Of a DNA stretch of 64,000 nt, positions 1 to 8,115 are shown in pieces. A program made the translations under genes and the position numbers. The DNA comes from Paenibacillus arenilitoris (lineage in GTDB: Bacteria > Bacillota > Bacilli > Paenibacillales > Paenibacillaceae): positions 30,385 through 94,384 of the forward strand of contig NZ_JACXIY010000033.1 of the NCBI RefSeq assembly GCF_014705655.1, in the 5' to 3' direction. Numbering within the stretch: the stretch's first letter is position 1; each line of letters opens with the position of its first letter. The notes beneath the pieces are model-generated. The model searched no databases, was not told the DNA's origin, and was given only the letters and a program-made list of their open reading frames with translations.

Positions 1-81
1 CCAGTTCATGAAATGCTTGATGCCCTGCCTGATCAACACTTCGTCATCCACGATCAGCACCTTGCAATATTGTAACGTCAT
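1..81 (-). CDS. Response regulator, N-terminal fragment (YesN/AraC type)
   Basis: Only the first 27 codons lie in the window; the gene runs off the left edge. The peptide begins MTLQYCKVLIVDDEVLIRQG, which is the first beta strand and acidic pocket (VDDE) of a receiver domain. The phrase VLIRQGIKHFMNW is typical of YesN-type two-component regulators that carry a C-terminal AraC DNA-binding domain. An SD sequence (GGGAGG) precedes the ATG. The AraC output domain is inferred from the family and is not visible here. Confidence 0.75.
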   Translation of the reverse strand, partial: MTLQYCKVLIVDDEVLIRQGIKHFMNW

Positions 82-195
82 CTCGGACGATCCCTCCCGG
101 CAACCTACATGAAAGTAGCTTTAGTATATCCTGTCCGGCCCCGCATGTGTAAAACGGCCGTCGCTCTCGCGGAGCGGCCGCCGGCGCAGCACGAA

Positions 196-230
196 GAGCC
201 CGACCCCGGCGCTCGGCCGGAATCGGGCTC
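196..230 (-). terminator. Hairpin downstream of speB, possible terminator
   Basis: Arms GAGCCCGA and TCGGGCTC enclose a GC-rich loop just after the speB stop. The run that would follow on the minus strand is poor in U, so this may be an mRNA 3' end stem rather than an efficient intrinsic terminator. Confidence 0.35.
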
Positions 231-246
231 ATTGTTCGATTGCGTA

Positions 247-1116
247 TTACTTCAAAAAGCCGAGCAGCATCTCGCGGATGACCTTCGCCGCCACGATCTG
301 CGTCTGCTCCGTCGGATCGTAAGCCGGCGCCACCTCGACGAGGTCGCAGCCGACCACGTTCACGCCGGAACGCGCGATGGCGTGAACCGCTTCGATCAGC
401 TCCTTCGATGTAATGCCGCCCGCTTCCGCCGTGCCCGTGCCCGGCGCCGCCGACGGATCCAGCACGTCGATGTCGATCGTCAGGTAAACCGGGCGCCCGG
501 CCAGCTCCGGAAGCACCTTCTTCAGCGGCTCCAGCACCTCGAACGGGTGGAAGTTGATGTTCTCGCGCGCATACGCCCATTCCTCGCGGGAGCCGGAACG
601 GATGCCGAACTGGTAAATGTTCTTGCCGCCCATCAGGCCGGCCGCCTTGCGAAGCGGCGTCGAGTGCGACAGCGGCTCTCCTTCGTACTGCTCGCGCAGG
701 TCGGCGTGAGCGTCGAAGTGGATGATCGCGAGATCCGGATATTTCTTGTAGACTTCCTGGAATATCGGCCAGGATACCAAGTGCTCGCCGCCGAGGCCGA
801 GCGGCATCTTGCCGTCCGCCAGGACGCCGCGCACGAAATCGCCGATTATGTCGAGGCTGCGCTGCGCGTTGCCGAACGGCAGCAGCAGATCGCCGGCATC
901 GAAATAGTCGATGTCCTCAAGGCTGCGGTCGAGGTAAGGGCTGTACTCTTCAAGCCCGATCGATACCTCGCGGATGCGCGGAGGACCGAAGCGCGAGCCC
1001 GGGCGAAAGCTGACCGTGAAGTCCATCGGCATGCCGTAGATGACCGCTTTGGACGCTTCGTAGTCGTCGGAGCTCAGGATGAAGACGTTGCCGGAATATT
1101 TTTGATCCAATTTCAT
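247..1116 (-). CDS. speB: Agmatinase
   Basis: Manganese ureohydrolase that would convert agmatine to putrescine and urea in the cytoplasm, supplying putrescine for the spermidine synthase encoded just upstream. The 289-residue protein has all metal-binding motifs of the family: GGEH at about 109-112, DAHAD at 135-139 and DIDVLDPS at 215-222. Its length matches Bacillus SpeB (about 290). It lies 35 bp after speE on the same strand and is probably cotranscribed. The speE-speB order next to a divergent class A PBP gene is the same as in Bacillus subtilis. Arginase and formimidoglutamase share the fold, but the polyamine context favours agmatinase. Confidence 0.93.
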   Translation of the reverse strand: MKLDQKYSGNVFILSSDDYEASKAVIYGMPMDFTVSFRPGSRFGPPRIREVSIGLEEYSPYLDRSLEDIDYFDAGDLLLPFGNAQRSLDIIGDFVRGVLADGKMPLGLGGEHLVSWPIFQEVYKKYPDLAIIHFDAHADLREQYEGEPLSHSTPLRKAAGLMGGKNIYQFGIRSGSREEWAYARENINFHPFEVLEPLKKVLPELAGRPVYLTIDIDVLDPSAAPGTGTAEAGGITSKELIEAVHAIARSGVNVVGCDLVEVAPAYDPTEQTQIVAAKVIREMLLGFLK

Positions 1117-1151
1117 GAGGCTTGTCCTCTCTTTCTATGGCGTAGCCGTCC

Positions 1152-1979
1152 TTATTTCACGAGGTCTTCGACGAACTTCGGCAGCACGAATGCGGCCTTG
1201 TGAAGGCGCGGCGTATAATATTTCGTTTCGATCTCCGGAATGGACGATTCGTCGACGGCGAGCGGGTCGTGCTTCTTGCTGCCCATCGTGAACGTCCAAA
1301 GGCCGCTCGGGTACGTCGGGATGTTCGCGCCGTACACGCGCACGATCGGGAACACTTCCTTCACGTCCTTGTTCACGCTTTGGATCAGGTCGGCCTTGAA
1401 CCAAGGGTTGTCCGTCTGCGCGACGAAGATGCCGTCCTCCTTCAGCGCTTCGTAGATGCCTTGGTAGAAGCCGCGCGTGAACAGGTTCGCCGCAGGGCCT
1501 ACCGGCTCGGTGGAATCGACCATAATGACGTCGTACGTGTTTTTGTGATCATGAATATGCATGAAGCCGTCGTTTACGAGCACCTCAACGCGGGGGTTGT
1601 CGAGCTCGCCGGCAATCGTAGGCAAATATTTTTTGGAATACTCGATGACTTTTCCGTCGATATCGACAAGAACGGCTTTCTTCACCTTAGGGTGCTTCAT
1701 GACTTCGCGGATAACGCCGCCGTCGCCGCCGCCCACTACGAGCACGTGCTCGGGATTCGGATGCGTGAACAGAACCGGATGAGCAACCATCTCATGGTAG
1801 ACAAACTCGTCCTTCACCGTGGTCATGACCATGCCGTCGAGCACCAGCATCGTTCCGAACTCTTCCGTCTCGATCATATCGAGCTGTTGAAAGTCCGTTT
1901 GTTCGTTTACATAAGTTTTCGTAATCTTCGCCGTAATGCCGAAGCTCTCGGTCTGTTTCTCCGTATACCACAATTCCAT
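1152..1979 (-). CDS. speE: Spermidine synthase
   Basis: Aminopropyltransferase that joins putrescine and decarboxylated S-adenosylmethionine to give spermidine. The 275-residue protein shows the N-terminal beta domain (MELWYTEKQTESFGITAKI), the nucleotide-binding glycine motif VVGGGDGGVIREV and the catalytic segment MVDSTEPVGPA. Length and motifs are those of the short bacterial SpeE. It is the first gene of the speE-speB unit. A promoter with TATAAT lies about 40 bp upstream, and an SD-like AAGGAAAGAAGGG precedes the ATG. Confidence 0.95.
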   Translation of the reverse strand: MELWYTEKQTESFGITAKITKTYVNEQTDFQQLDMIETEEFGTMLVLDGMVMTTVKDEFVYHEMVAHPVLFTHPNPEHVLVVGGGDGGVIREVMKHPKVKKAVLVDIDGKVIEYSKKYLPTIAGELDNPRVEVLVNDGFMHIHDHKNTYDVIMVDSTEPVGPAANLFTRGFYQGIYEALKEDGIFVAQTDNPWFKADLIQSVNKDVKEVFPIVRVYGANIPTYPSGLWTFTMGSKKHDPLAVDESSIPEIETKYYTPRLHKAAFVLPKFVEDLVK

Positions 1980-2018
1980 GTCGATATATCCCTTCTTTCC
2001 TTCAATGGTTCAACCTGT

Positions 2019-2046
2019 ATTATAGTGAATTGCTTCAAAAAAGCAA
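2019..2046 (-). promoter_or_regulatory. Sigma-A type promoter of speE-speB
   Basis: Read on the minus strand: -35 TTGCTT, 16-bp spacer, -10 TATAAT, ending about 40 bp before the speE start codon. The -35 element lies inside a small inverted repeat (TTGCTT/AAGCAA). Confidence 0.55.
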
Positions 2047-2180
2047 CCTTTTCCAAGCCCCTCCGCAAAAAATTAATAGGCCGCCGCCGCGTCCCCGTGA
2101 ATAGCGGGTATCCGCTTTTTCCATACTAAGGAAAAGCCGATCAATTGCGAATTTTTGTCACCCGAAGGGAGCACGACTCC

Positions 2181-4280
2181 ATGAACAAGCCTTCCAGGCG
2201 GCAAGGAAAGACGAGGCGCCGGCCCGCTTTTCCTATTATAGCCGAGAGGTTTCTATCCCATGTTCTCCATATGAAAAAATGGCTGAAGCTGGCGGCCGCC
2301 GCGTTCGCGGTCGTCGTGCTCGTTCTGGCCGGCACCCTTATCTATTTAAGGACGCAGTCGCTGCCCGCCGCTTCCATCAGCCAGACGTCCCAAATGCTCG
2401 ATCTGCACGGCAACGTTATCGATACGTTCCATGCCGGGGAGAACCGCCGCTCCGTGCCGCTCTCCTCGATCTCCCATTACGTCGTCGACGCGACGCTGGC
2501 GATCGAAGACCGCCGCTTCTACGAGCATCGAGGCTTCGACATGAAGGGAATGGCGCGCGCCGTCATGGTCAACGTCCAGAGCATGTCCGCGAGGCAGGGG
2601 GCAAGCACGCTCACGCAGCAGCTGGCGCGCAATTTGTATTTGACGCACGAGCGGACATGGCAGCGCAAGCTGAAGGAAGCGATGTACACCGTCCAGCTGG
2701 AGATGAATTATTCCAAGGACGAAATTCTCGGCATGTACTTGAACCAGATCTATTACGGCCACGGCTCGTACGGCATCGAGGCGGCGGCGATGATGTACTT
2801 CGGCAAGCACGCCTCCGAGCTTACGCTGGCGGAGAGCGCCATGCTCGCCGGCATTCCGAAGGGGCCGAAATATTATTCCCCTTACTTGAACATGAAAGCG
2901 GCGAAGGACCGGCAGCTGACGATCTTGCAGGCGATGCTGGAGGGCGGCTCGATCACGGCGGAGCAAGCCGACGCCGCCTATGCGGAGATGCTCGACTTCC
3001 GGCCGCTCGGCGCCGGGCAGCAAGAGGGCTTTGCCCCTTACTTCCGGGACTATATCCGCTACGTCGCGGTCGACAAGCTCGGCATCAACGAGCAGCTGCT
3101 GAACGAGGGCGGCATTACGATCCATACGACGCTCGATCCCGCCATGCAGGCAGTGGCGGAGGAAGTGATCGCGAAAGGCGTTCCCGAGAGCTCGGAGCAG
3201 CAGGCCGCGCTGGTCGCGATCGATCCGCGCAGCGGCTACATCAAGGCGATGGTCGGCGGACGGGACTACAAGAAGAACCAATACAACCGCGTCTTCGCGA
3301 GCACGCGCCAGCCCGGCTCCTCCTTCAAGGCGTTCCTGTACCTGACCGCGCTGCGCAGCGGCTACATGACGCCCGTCACGCGCTTCAAGAGCGAGCCGAC
3401 CGTCTTCACGTACGACGAAGGGCGCAAGACGTACGAGCCGAGCAATTACGGCGACAAGTACGCGAACGACTACATCGACATGCGCAAAGCGCTCGCGAGC
3501 TCGGATAACATTTACGCGGTCAACACGATCATGACCGTCGGCGCCGACGCCGTCATCGACACCGCGCGCAAGCTGGGCATCGACAGCCCGCTGCAGCCGG
3601 TTCCGTCGCTCGCGCTCGGCGCATCGCCGGTCAGCCCGTTCGAGATGGCTTCCGCGTTCGGCACGTTCGCCGCCGGCGGCGTACGGGTCGAGCCGATCGC
3701 GATTACCCGGATCGAAGACCGCAAAGGCCAAGTCTTATATGAAGCGAGCCGCGAAGCCGAGCAAGTCATCTCGCCCGCCGAGGCTTACGTCATGACGAGC
3801 CTGATGCAGAGCGTCTTCGAGGAGGGCGGCACCGCCCACCGCGTCTCCTCGGCGATTAAGCGGCCCGTCGCCGGGAAGACGGGCACGACCCCGTCCGACG
3901 CCTGGCTCGTCGGCTACACGCCGGAGCTGGCGACGGCCGTATGGGTCGGCTACGACAAGGACCGCAAGCTGACGGTCGCGGAGGCTTACCGAGCGGCGCC
4001 GATCTTCGCGCGCTTCACGGAGAAGGCGCTCGCCACCGTGCCTCCGAAGATGTTCCCGGTACCCCAAGGCGTCGTCACCGTCGACGTTGATCCGGCCAGC
4101 GGCAGGCTGGCCGCGGCGACTTGCCCGGACAGGCGGCCGGAGACATTCCTCATCGGCACCGAGCCGAAGGAGGTATGCGGCGAGCCGGCGGCGGACCCAT
4201 CCGGTACGAACGGCAAGGAAGGCTCGCCCAAGGCGCGGCGTTCTTGGTGGGACGACTTCAAGCGCTGGTGGACGGATTAA
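2181..4280 (+). CDS. Class A penicillin-binding protein (PBP1A family, PbpG-like)
   Basis: Bifunctional peptidoglycan glycosyltransferase/transpeptidase anchored in the membrane. Residues 35-54 form one membrane segment after a basic tail. The GT51 domain has EDRRFYEHRGFD at about 109-120. The transpeptidase domain has SSFK at 380-383, SDN at 441-443 and KTGTT at 566-570. At 699 residues it matches Bacillus PbpG/PbpF size. The ATG at 2181 is chosen because GGGAG lies 7-11 bp ahead; an in-frame ATG at 2145 has no SD. It is divergent from speE-speB, as pbpG is in B. subtilis, where that protein works in sporulation; that role is only inferred here. Confidence 0.93.
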   Translation: MNKPSRRQGKTRRRPAFPIIAERFLSHVLHMKKWLKLAAAAFAVVVLVLAGTLIYLRTQSLPAASISQTSQMLDLHGNVIDTFHAGENRRSVPLSSISHYVVDATLAIEDRRFYEHRGFDMKGMARAVMVNVQSMSARQGASTLTQQLARNLYLTHERTWQRKLKEAMYTVQLEMNYSKDEILGMYLNQIYYGHGSYGIEAAAMMYFGKHASELTLAESAMLAGIPKGPKYYSPYLNMKAAKDRQLTILQAMLEGGSITAEQADAAYAEMLDFRPLGAGQQEGFAPYFRDYIRYVAVDKLGINEQLLNEGGITIHTTLDPAMQAVAEEVIAKGVPESSEQQAALVAIDPRSGYIKAMVGGRDYKKNQYNRVFASTRQPGSSFKAFLYLTALRSGYMTPVTRFKSEPTVFTYDEGRKTYEPSNYGDKYANDYIDMRKALASSDNIYAVNTIMTVGADAVIDTARKLGIDSPLQPVPSLALGASPVSPFEMASAFGTFAAGGVRVEPIAITRIEDRKGQVLYEASREAEQVISPAEAYVMTSLMQSVFEEGGTAHRVSSAIKRPVAGKTGTTPSDAWLVGYTPELATAVWVGYDKDRKLTVAEAYRAAPIFARFTEKALATVPPKMFPVPQGVVTVDVDPASGRLAAATCPDRRPETFLIGTEPKEVCGEPAADPSGTNGKEGSPKARRSWWDDFKRWWTD

Positions 4281-4300
4281 CGAATAGCCCGGTATTAAGA

Positions 4301-4356
4301 AACCTCCGGCGCGCGCTTTCGATCGGAACGAAAGCGCGCAAGCCGGAGGTTTTTTT
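4301..4356 (+). terminator. Intrinsic terminator after the PBP gene
   Basis: Very long stem: AACCTCCGGC then GCGCGCTTTCG pair with CGAAAGCGCGC and GCCGGAGGTT, followed by six more T. Confidence 0.92.
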
Positions 4357-4486
4357 CGTGCCGATTCCATGAGAATCGCCGAAATTGACGTGGCCCATTA
4401 ACGCCGGGACAATCGCCTCCCTCTTCGCCTCCTTCCCGGTCAAGCGCCGATTTTTGTCCGAATTATGATCAGAAAGTGAATTTTCT

Positions 4487-4516
4487 TTGAACAAATTCGA
4501 AAAAATGTGATATAGT
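4487..4516 (+). promoter_or_regulatory. Promoter of the small membrane protein gene
   Basis: -35 TTGAAC and -10 TATAGT with an 18-bp spacer, about 40 bp before the start codon at 4558. Confidence 0.5.
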
Positions 4517-4557
4517 AAACATAAGAAAACACTTACAATTCATCGGGAGTGTTCATT

Positions 4558-4839
4558 ATGACGACGAAAACAGCAACAATCAGCCAGACGGGACCGACGA
4601 AGTCGGATGTCAAGCGGCTGGTCAAAGCGATGACCGCCATCGCGTGGGCCGTCCTGATCGTCGGCGTTGTGCTTTGCGTAGCCAACCTCAGCCATTTCAG
4701 CGATCAGAACGTCGGACTTATGGTCGGCATCGGCTTTCTTATCGGCAGCGTTCATATTTACGTGATCGGAACCGCGATCGGACTCGTGCATGCGCGGCTT
4801 CACCAGGAGACGCCGAAGATCGACCAGGGTGACGAGTAA
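4558..4839 (+). CDS. Small two-helix membrane protein, function unknown
   Basis: A 93-residue protein with a polar N-terminus (MTTKTATISQTGPTKSDVK) and two hydrophobic segments, about 26-46 and 54-78. The short tail is charged. The ATG at 4558 is preceded by CGGGAG at 8 bp; a GTG three codons earlier overlaps that SD and is unlikely. The gene is flanked by its own promoter and a strong terminator, so it is probably transcribed alone. I do not recognise the family. Confidence 0.7.
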   Translation: MTTKTATISQTGPTKSDVKRLVKAMTAIAWAVLIVGVVLCVANLSHFSDQNVGLMVGIGFLIGSVHIYVIGTAIGLVHARLHQETPKIDQGDE

Positions 4840-4856
4840 CCGGATTTGACAAATCA

Positions 4857-4901
4857 CAAAAAAACGACGCATCCGCCTCGCAGGCAGCTGCGTCGTTTTT
4901 T
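4857..4901. terminator. Bidirectional intrinsic terminator
   Basis: Arms AACGACGCA and TGCGTCGTT flanked by A and T runs on both sides. It lies between convergent genes and can serve both. Confidence 0.85.
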
Positions 4902-4906
4902 GTTGT

Positions 4907-6730
4907 CTAATGAAACGATTGAATATGATGCAATAAGTCCTCCGCCGAATAGCCGCCGTCCACGTTAATCCGCGGAAGCGCGTACGGGTCCGTCCCTTTC
5001 CGAATCAAGCCTTCCCGCGTCGTGTACATAAGCGAATGCCCGGTCGACACCGCGGCCGCGATGACCGAGCGGTTATAGCTGCCATACGGATAGGAGAGCG
5101 CGAATACCCGGTTGCCTACGTTCTTCTCGATCATGGAACGGGATTGCCGCAAATCTTCGAAAATCCGCTTCTCGTATTCCGCCTTCGTCTCCAACCGGTC
5201 GTTCACATAGAGGCGCGACGTCAATGCCGGTCCCTTCCCTCCTGCCGTCCTGCCGTAGAAATGGGCGTCGAACGTATGGTTATGGATGTCGATGAAGCCC
5301 GACCGGTACATCTCCAGCGCCTTCTCCCACGAGAAATGCGGGATGACGCCGGGCGTCCTGCCCCTGAACGAGGAGATGACGAATATCGTCGCATAGAAGC
5401 CTTCCTCGGCGAGTATGGGATAGGCCAGCTCGTAATTGCTTTCGTAACCGTCGTCGATGGTAAGGATGACCGACTTCTCCGGAAGCTTCACCTGCTGATC
5501 CCCCTGCAGAAACGCCAGAAGATCCTGCTGCCGGATGGGCACGTAGCCTTCGGCCTTCAGCGCGCGCAGCTGGCTTCTCAGCCTCTCCGGATGAACGGTC
5601 ACGCTGCTCTGCTCCTCCTTCTCGGAGAAGTGATGATACATAAGCGCGGCGATCTTCGGGGACGAGCTGAGCTTCGTTTCTAATAATGGAAGCTTCTCGT
5701 GCATGTAGTAGACCGGCTTCCGGCGATCGTCGTAGAAGACGAGGACGTAACCGAACTGTCTCTGCGTATCCCGGTCCAGCAAAGGTGACGCTCCGAGCGT
5801 TAGCGGCCGCGAGTAGAACCGGTTCGCCGATTGATCGCCAGGCACCGGATGCTCGTCCGTCAGCCTGCCCGTCCGGAGCAGCTCCCCGTAATCGAAGCTT
5901 CCGTTCTTCAACGCCGCCGCCGCTTGCTCGTAACGGACCGTCTCGTCGTACGTCCGAAGCGCGGCGGATGCGTATTCAGCGGCAAGCGGAGCGTATAGTT
6001 CCCCGCGGCGGATGACGACATTCAGCGTTCCGTAGCTCGGCCGGGTGACCCGTATGCCGCCGGAATCCTCCAGCAGGACCGGTGCGTGATCGATGAGTCC
6101 GGCTTCCATCGCCGCCTCGTAAGCAATGACGCCTTGCTCGATCAGCTGCTGCGCCAGCGTCTTTCCCGTCTCCTTCAAGGGCGCTTGCAGCGCATGATAC
6201 GAGAGCCAGGCGACGTCGCCTCTGGTGAACGTTCGCGCCGACAGCTCCTTGTTCTTCTCGTCCGGGATGACATTCAGCTGCACCAGCTTGCCGAGCGCCT
6301 GATTCGGCTTGAAATCCCCCCGATCCTCCCGGTACCCGAGCGCGCGCGCCATCATGGTCGCGTATTGCGAAGCGGTTATGTACGTGCTTGAACCGAACTG
6401 TCCGGCCGATATGCCGTTGATCAGTCCGCTCGCGTGCAAATAGGCGACCGCCGGATACGCCCATTGGGGCACGTCGCGATAAGGCAGCGGTTCCGTTACG
6501 GTCAGGGAGGCCTTCTCCTTGCCGATCAGCCGAACGAGCATCACCGCCCCCTCGGCCCGCGTGAGCCTTCGGTCAAGCTCGAGTCCCGCCTCCGTCCCCT
6601 CGAACAATCCCAGCTCGTTCAGCAGCCGCGCTTCGGCTTCATGGCGATTCGCCGCCGCCGACGCGCCGGCTGCAAACAAGTGAAGCCATGCAAGCTGCAG
6701 CGCCAGCATTCCCAATATGATCTTTTTCAT
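4907..6730 (-). CDS. SLH-domain polysaccharide deacetylase (PgaB/IcaB-like catalytic domain)
   Basis: Exported 607-residue surface protein. Residues 1-27 are a signal peptide ending ASAAA. Residues about 28-200 hold S-layer homology repeats (RLTRAEGAVMLVRL, YRDVPQWAYPAVAYLHASGLI, TFTRGDVAWLSYHA), which bind cell-wall pyruvylated polymer. The C-terminal half is a NodB-type deacetylase with TIDDG at 424-428, HTFDAH at 485-490 and SYPYGSYN near 546. The wider His spacing in HTFDAH resembles PgaB/IcaB poly-N-acetylglucosamine deacetylases more than chitin or muramic deacetylases. The role is therefore inferred as deacetylation of a surface or biofilm polysaccharide. It stands alone on the minus strand. 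Confidence 0.85.
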   Translation of the reverse strand: MKKIILGMLALQLAWLHLFAAGASAAANRHEAEARLLNELGLFEGTEAGLELDRRLTRAEGAVMLVRLIGKEKASLTVTEPLPYRDVPQWAYPAVAYLHASGLINGISAGQFGSSTYITASQYATMMARALGYREDRGDFKPNQALGKLVQLNVIPDEKNKELSARTFTRGDVAWLSYHALQAPLKETGKTLAQQLIEQGVIAYEAAMEAGLIDHAPVLLEDSGGIRVTRPSYGTLNVVIRRGELYAPLAAEYASAALRTYDETVRYEQAAAALKNGSFDYGELLRTGRLTDEHPVPGDQSANRFYSRPLTLGASPLLDRDTQRQFGYVLVFYDDRRKPVYYMHEKLPLLETKLSSSPKIAALMYHHFSEKEEQSSVTVHPERLRSQLRALKAEGYVPIRQQDLLAFLQGDQQVKLPEKSVILTIDDGYESNYELAYPILAEEGFYATIFVISSFRGRTPGVIPHFSWEKALEMYRSGFIDIHNHTFDAHFYGRTAGGKGPALTSRLYVNDRLETKAEYEKRIFEDLRQSRSMIEKNVGNRVFALSYPYGSYNRSVIAAAVSTGHSLMYTTREGLIRKGTDPYALPRINVDGGYSAEDLLHHIQSFH

Positions 6731-7114
6731 TCTCCTGACGACCCCCGACTTTTACTGCAAGAATATGAGACTATTTATCTAGTAAATATTGATCAAATTA
6801 TATTCGTATCTAGTATATTTGTCTCATATCTTTTTTCGCTCGGTAGGACCGGATTCGGCAGGCTGCATGGGCGAAAATCAAATATGGCGGAATGCGTACA
6901 AAGCGTTTTTGACGGTCGGAAGCTTGCGGATCGGAAATACTTGCGGATGCATTCGAAGACGCGGAGGCATGCAAAAAATAACTGTTGTCGAAGCGGTGAA
7001 CAAACTTTGGCGGAATTAAGAAAAATTGTTGACGTAATTGTTAACCGGGCAGTTATCGCGCGAAGGATCTGCTATTGTAATCGTAAGCAGTCATTTTGAG
7101 GAGTGAAACGAAAT
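6731..7114 (+). other. Intergenic region upstream of qoxA
   Basis: About 384 bp between the divergent deacetylase and qoxA genes. It is AT-rich near 6770-6830. A TTGACG at 7028 could be a -35 element, but no convincing -10 follows at 16-18 bp. I see no gene or RNA here. Confidence 0.4.
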
Positions 7115-8092
7115 ATGAGACCGTATATCCGTATAATGACACCCGTAGTACTTTTGCTAATGGCCTTGACGCTTTCCGGCTGCGGCGAACAATTCATCGT
7201 CCTCGACCCGAAAGGTCCGATCGGCGAAGCGCAGAAGGATCTGATCTATATCACGACGCTGCTGTGCGCGGTGATCATCGTGCCCGTGCTCATCCTGTCG
7301 GCGATCATCATCTGGCGCTACCGAGACAGACCCGGCAGCAAAGCCTCCTACAAGCCGGAATGGGAGCACAGCACGAAGCTCGAGGTGATCTGGTGGGGCA
7401 TCCCAATCGTCATCATCCTCATTCTTGGGGGCATTACGATCAAATACACGTACGACCTGGAGCCTTCGAAGCCGATCGCTTCCGAGAAGGAGCCGATAAC
7501 GATACAAGTAACTTCGCTCGACTGGAAGTGGCTGTTCAAATATCCGGAGGAAGGCATCGCAACGGTCAATTACATTAAAATACCGGAGGACGTGCCGGTG
7601 AAATTCCAGCTGACGTCGGACACCGCGATGAACTCGTTCTGGATCCCGCAGCTCGGCGGCCAAATTTACACGATGTCCGGCATGGCGATGACGCTGTTTC
7701 TGCAAGCCGACGAACCGGGCACCTACTACGGCTCCGGCGCGAACTTCAACGGCAAGGACTTCGCGAAGATGACGTTCGAGGTGGACGCGACGTCGGAATC
7801 GGATTACAAGGCGTGGATCGAGGAAGTGAAAGGAACGTCTCCCGCGCTGACGTTGGCCGGCTACGAGGAGCTGACCGAGCCGGGCTCGTCGGACACGATG
7901 ATGTTCTCCAGCTTCCCGGAAGGGCTGTTCGACCAGGTCGTCCGGCAGTACGTGAACGGCGACGGCGGCGCCCATCAGCATCACGGCGGCGCGGCATCGG
8001 AGCCGGCCGGCCATGAAGACGAAGCGGCGGCGGAAGACGGCGGCGAAGAGAGTCATTCCGATCATAACGCGGGCAATCATGCGGGTCATTAG
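7115..8092 (+). CDS. qoxA: Cytochrome aa3 quinol oxidase subunit II
   Basis: Subunit II of the terminal menaquinol oxidase. The 325-residue precursor has a lipoprotein signal peptide with lipobox LSGC (Cys23), two membrane helices (about 40-65 and 85-106) and an outer cupredoxin domain. That domain lacks the CuA ligands (no CxxxC) and has the segment MNSFWIPQLGGQIY typical of QoxA/CyoA, so the donor is quinol rather than cytochrome c. The ATG at 7115 has GAGGAG 11 bp ahead; a GTG at 7103 overlaps that SD. The last 42 residues form a tail rich in His, Asp and Glu. First gene of qoxABCD. Confidence 0.93.
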   Translation: MRPYIRIMTPVVLLLMALTLSGCGEQFIVLDPKGPIGEAQKDLIYITTLLCAVIIVPVLILSAIIIWRYRDRPGSKASYKPEWEHSTKLEVIWWGIPIVIILILGGITIKYTYDLEPSKPIASEKEPITIQVTSLDWKWLFKYPEEGIATVNYIKIPEDVPVKFQLTSDTAMNSFWIPQLGGQIYTMSGMAMTLFLQADEPGTYYGSGANFNGKDFAKMTFEVDATSESDYKAWIEEVKGTSPALTLAGYEELTEPGSSDTMMFSSFPEGLFDQVVRQYVNGDGGAHQHHGGAASEPAGHEDEAAAEDGGEESHSDHNAGNHAGH

Positions 8093-8115
8093 CCCATAAC
8101 GAAAGGAGACCCCCC

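Noticed and set aside
2346..3731. 461-codon minus-strand frame inside the PBP gene
   Set aside because: Shadow of a GC-rich gene; Arg/Val/Asp-rich and without motifs. The same applies to other long antisense frames in qoxB, the M1 gene, the sugar-binding gene and the anti-sigma gene.
6789..7019. 76-codon frame upstream of qoxA
   Set aside because: No SD, AT-rich non-coding look and no family pattern.
7115..8092. Cytochrome c oxidase subunit II (ctaC)
   Set aside because: The CuA-binding cysteines are missing and no heme c motif is present; the sequence fits quinol oxidase subunit II.
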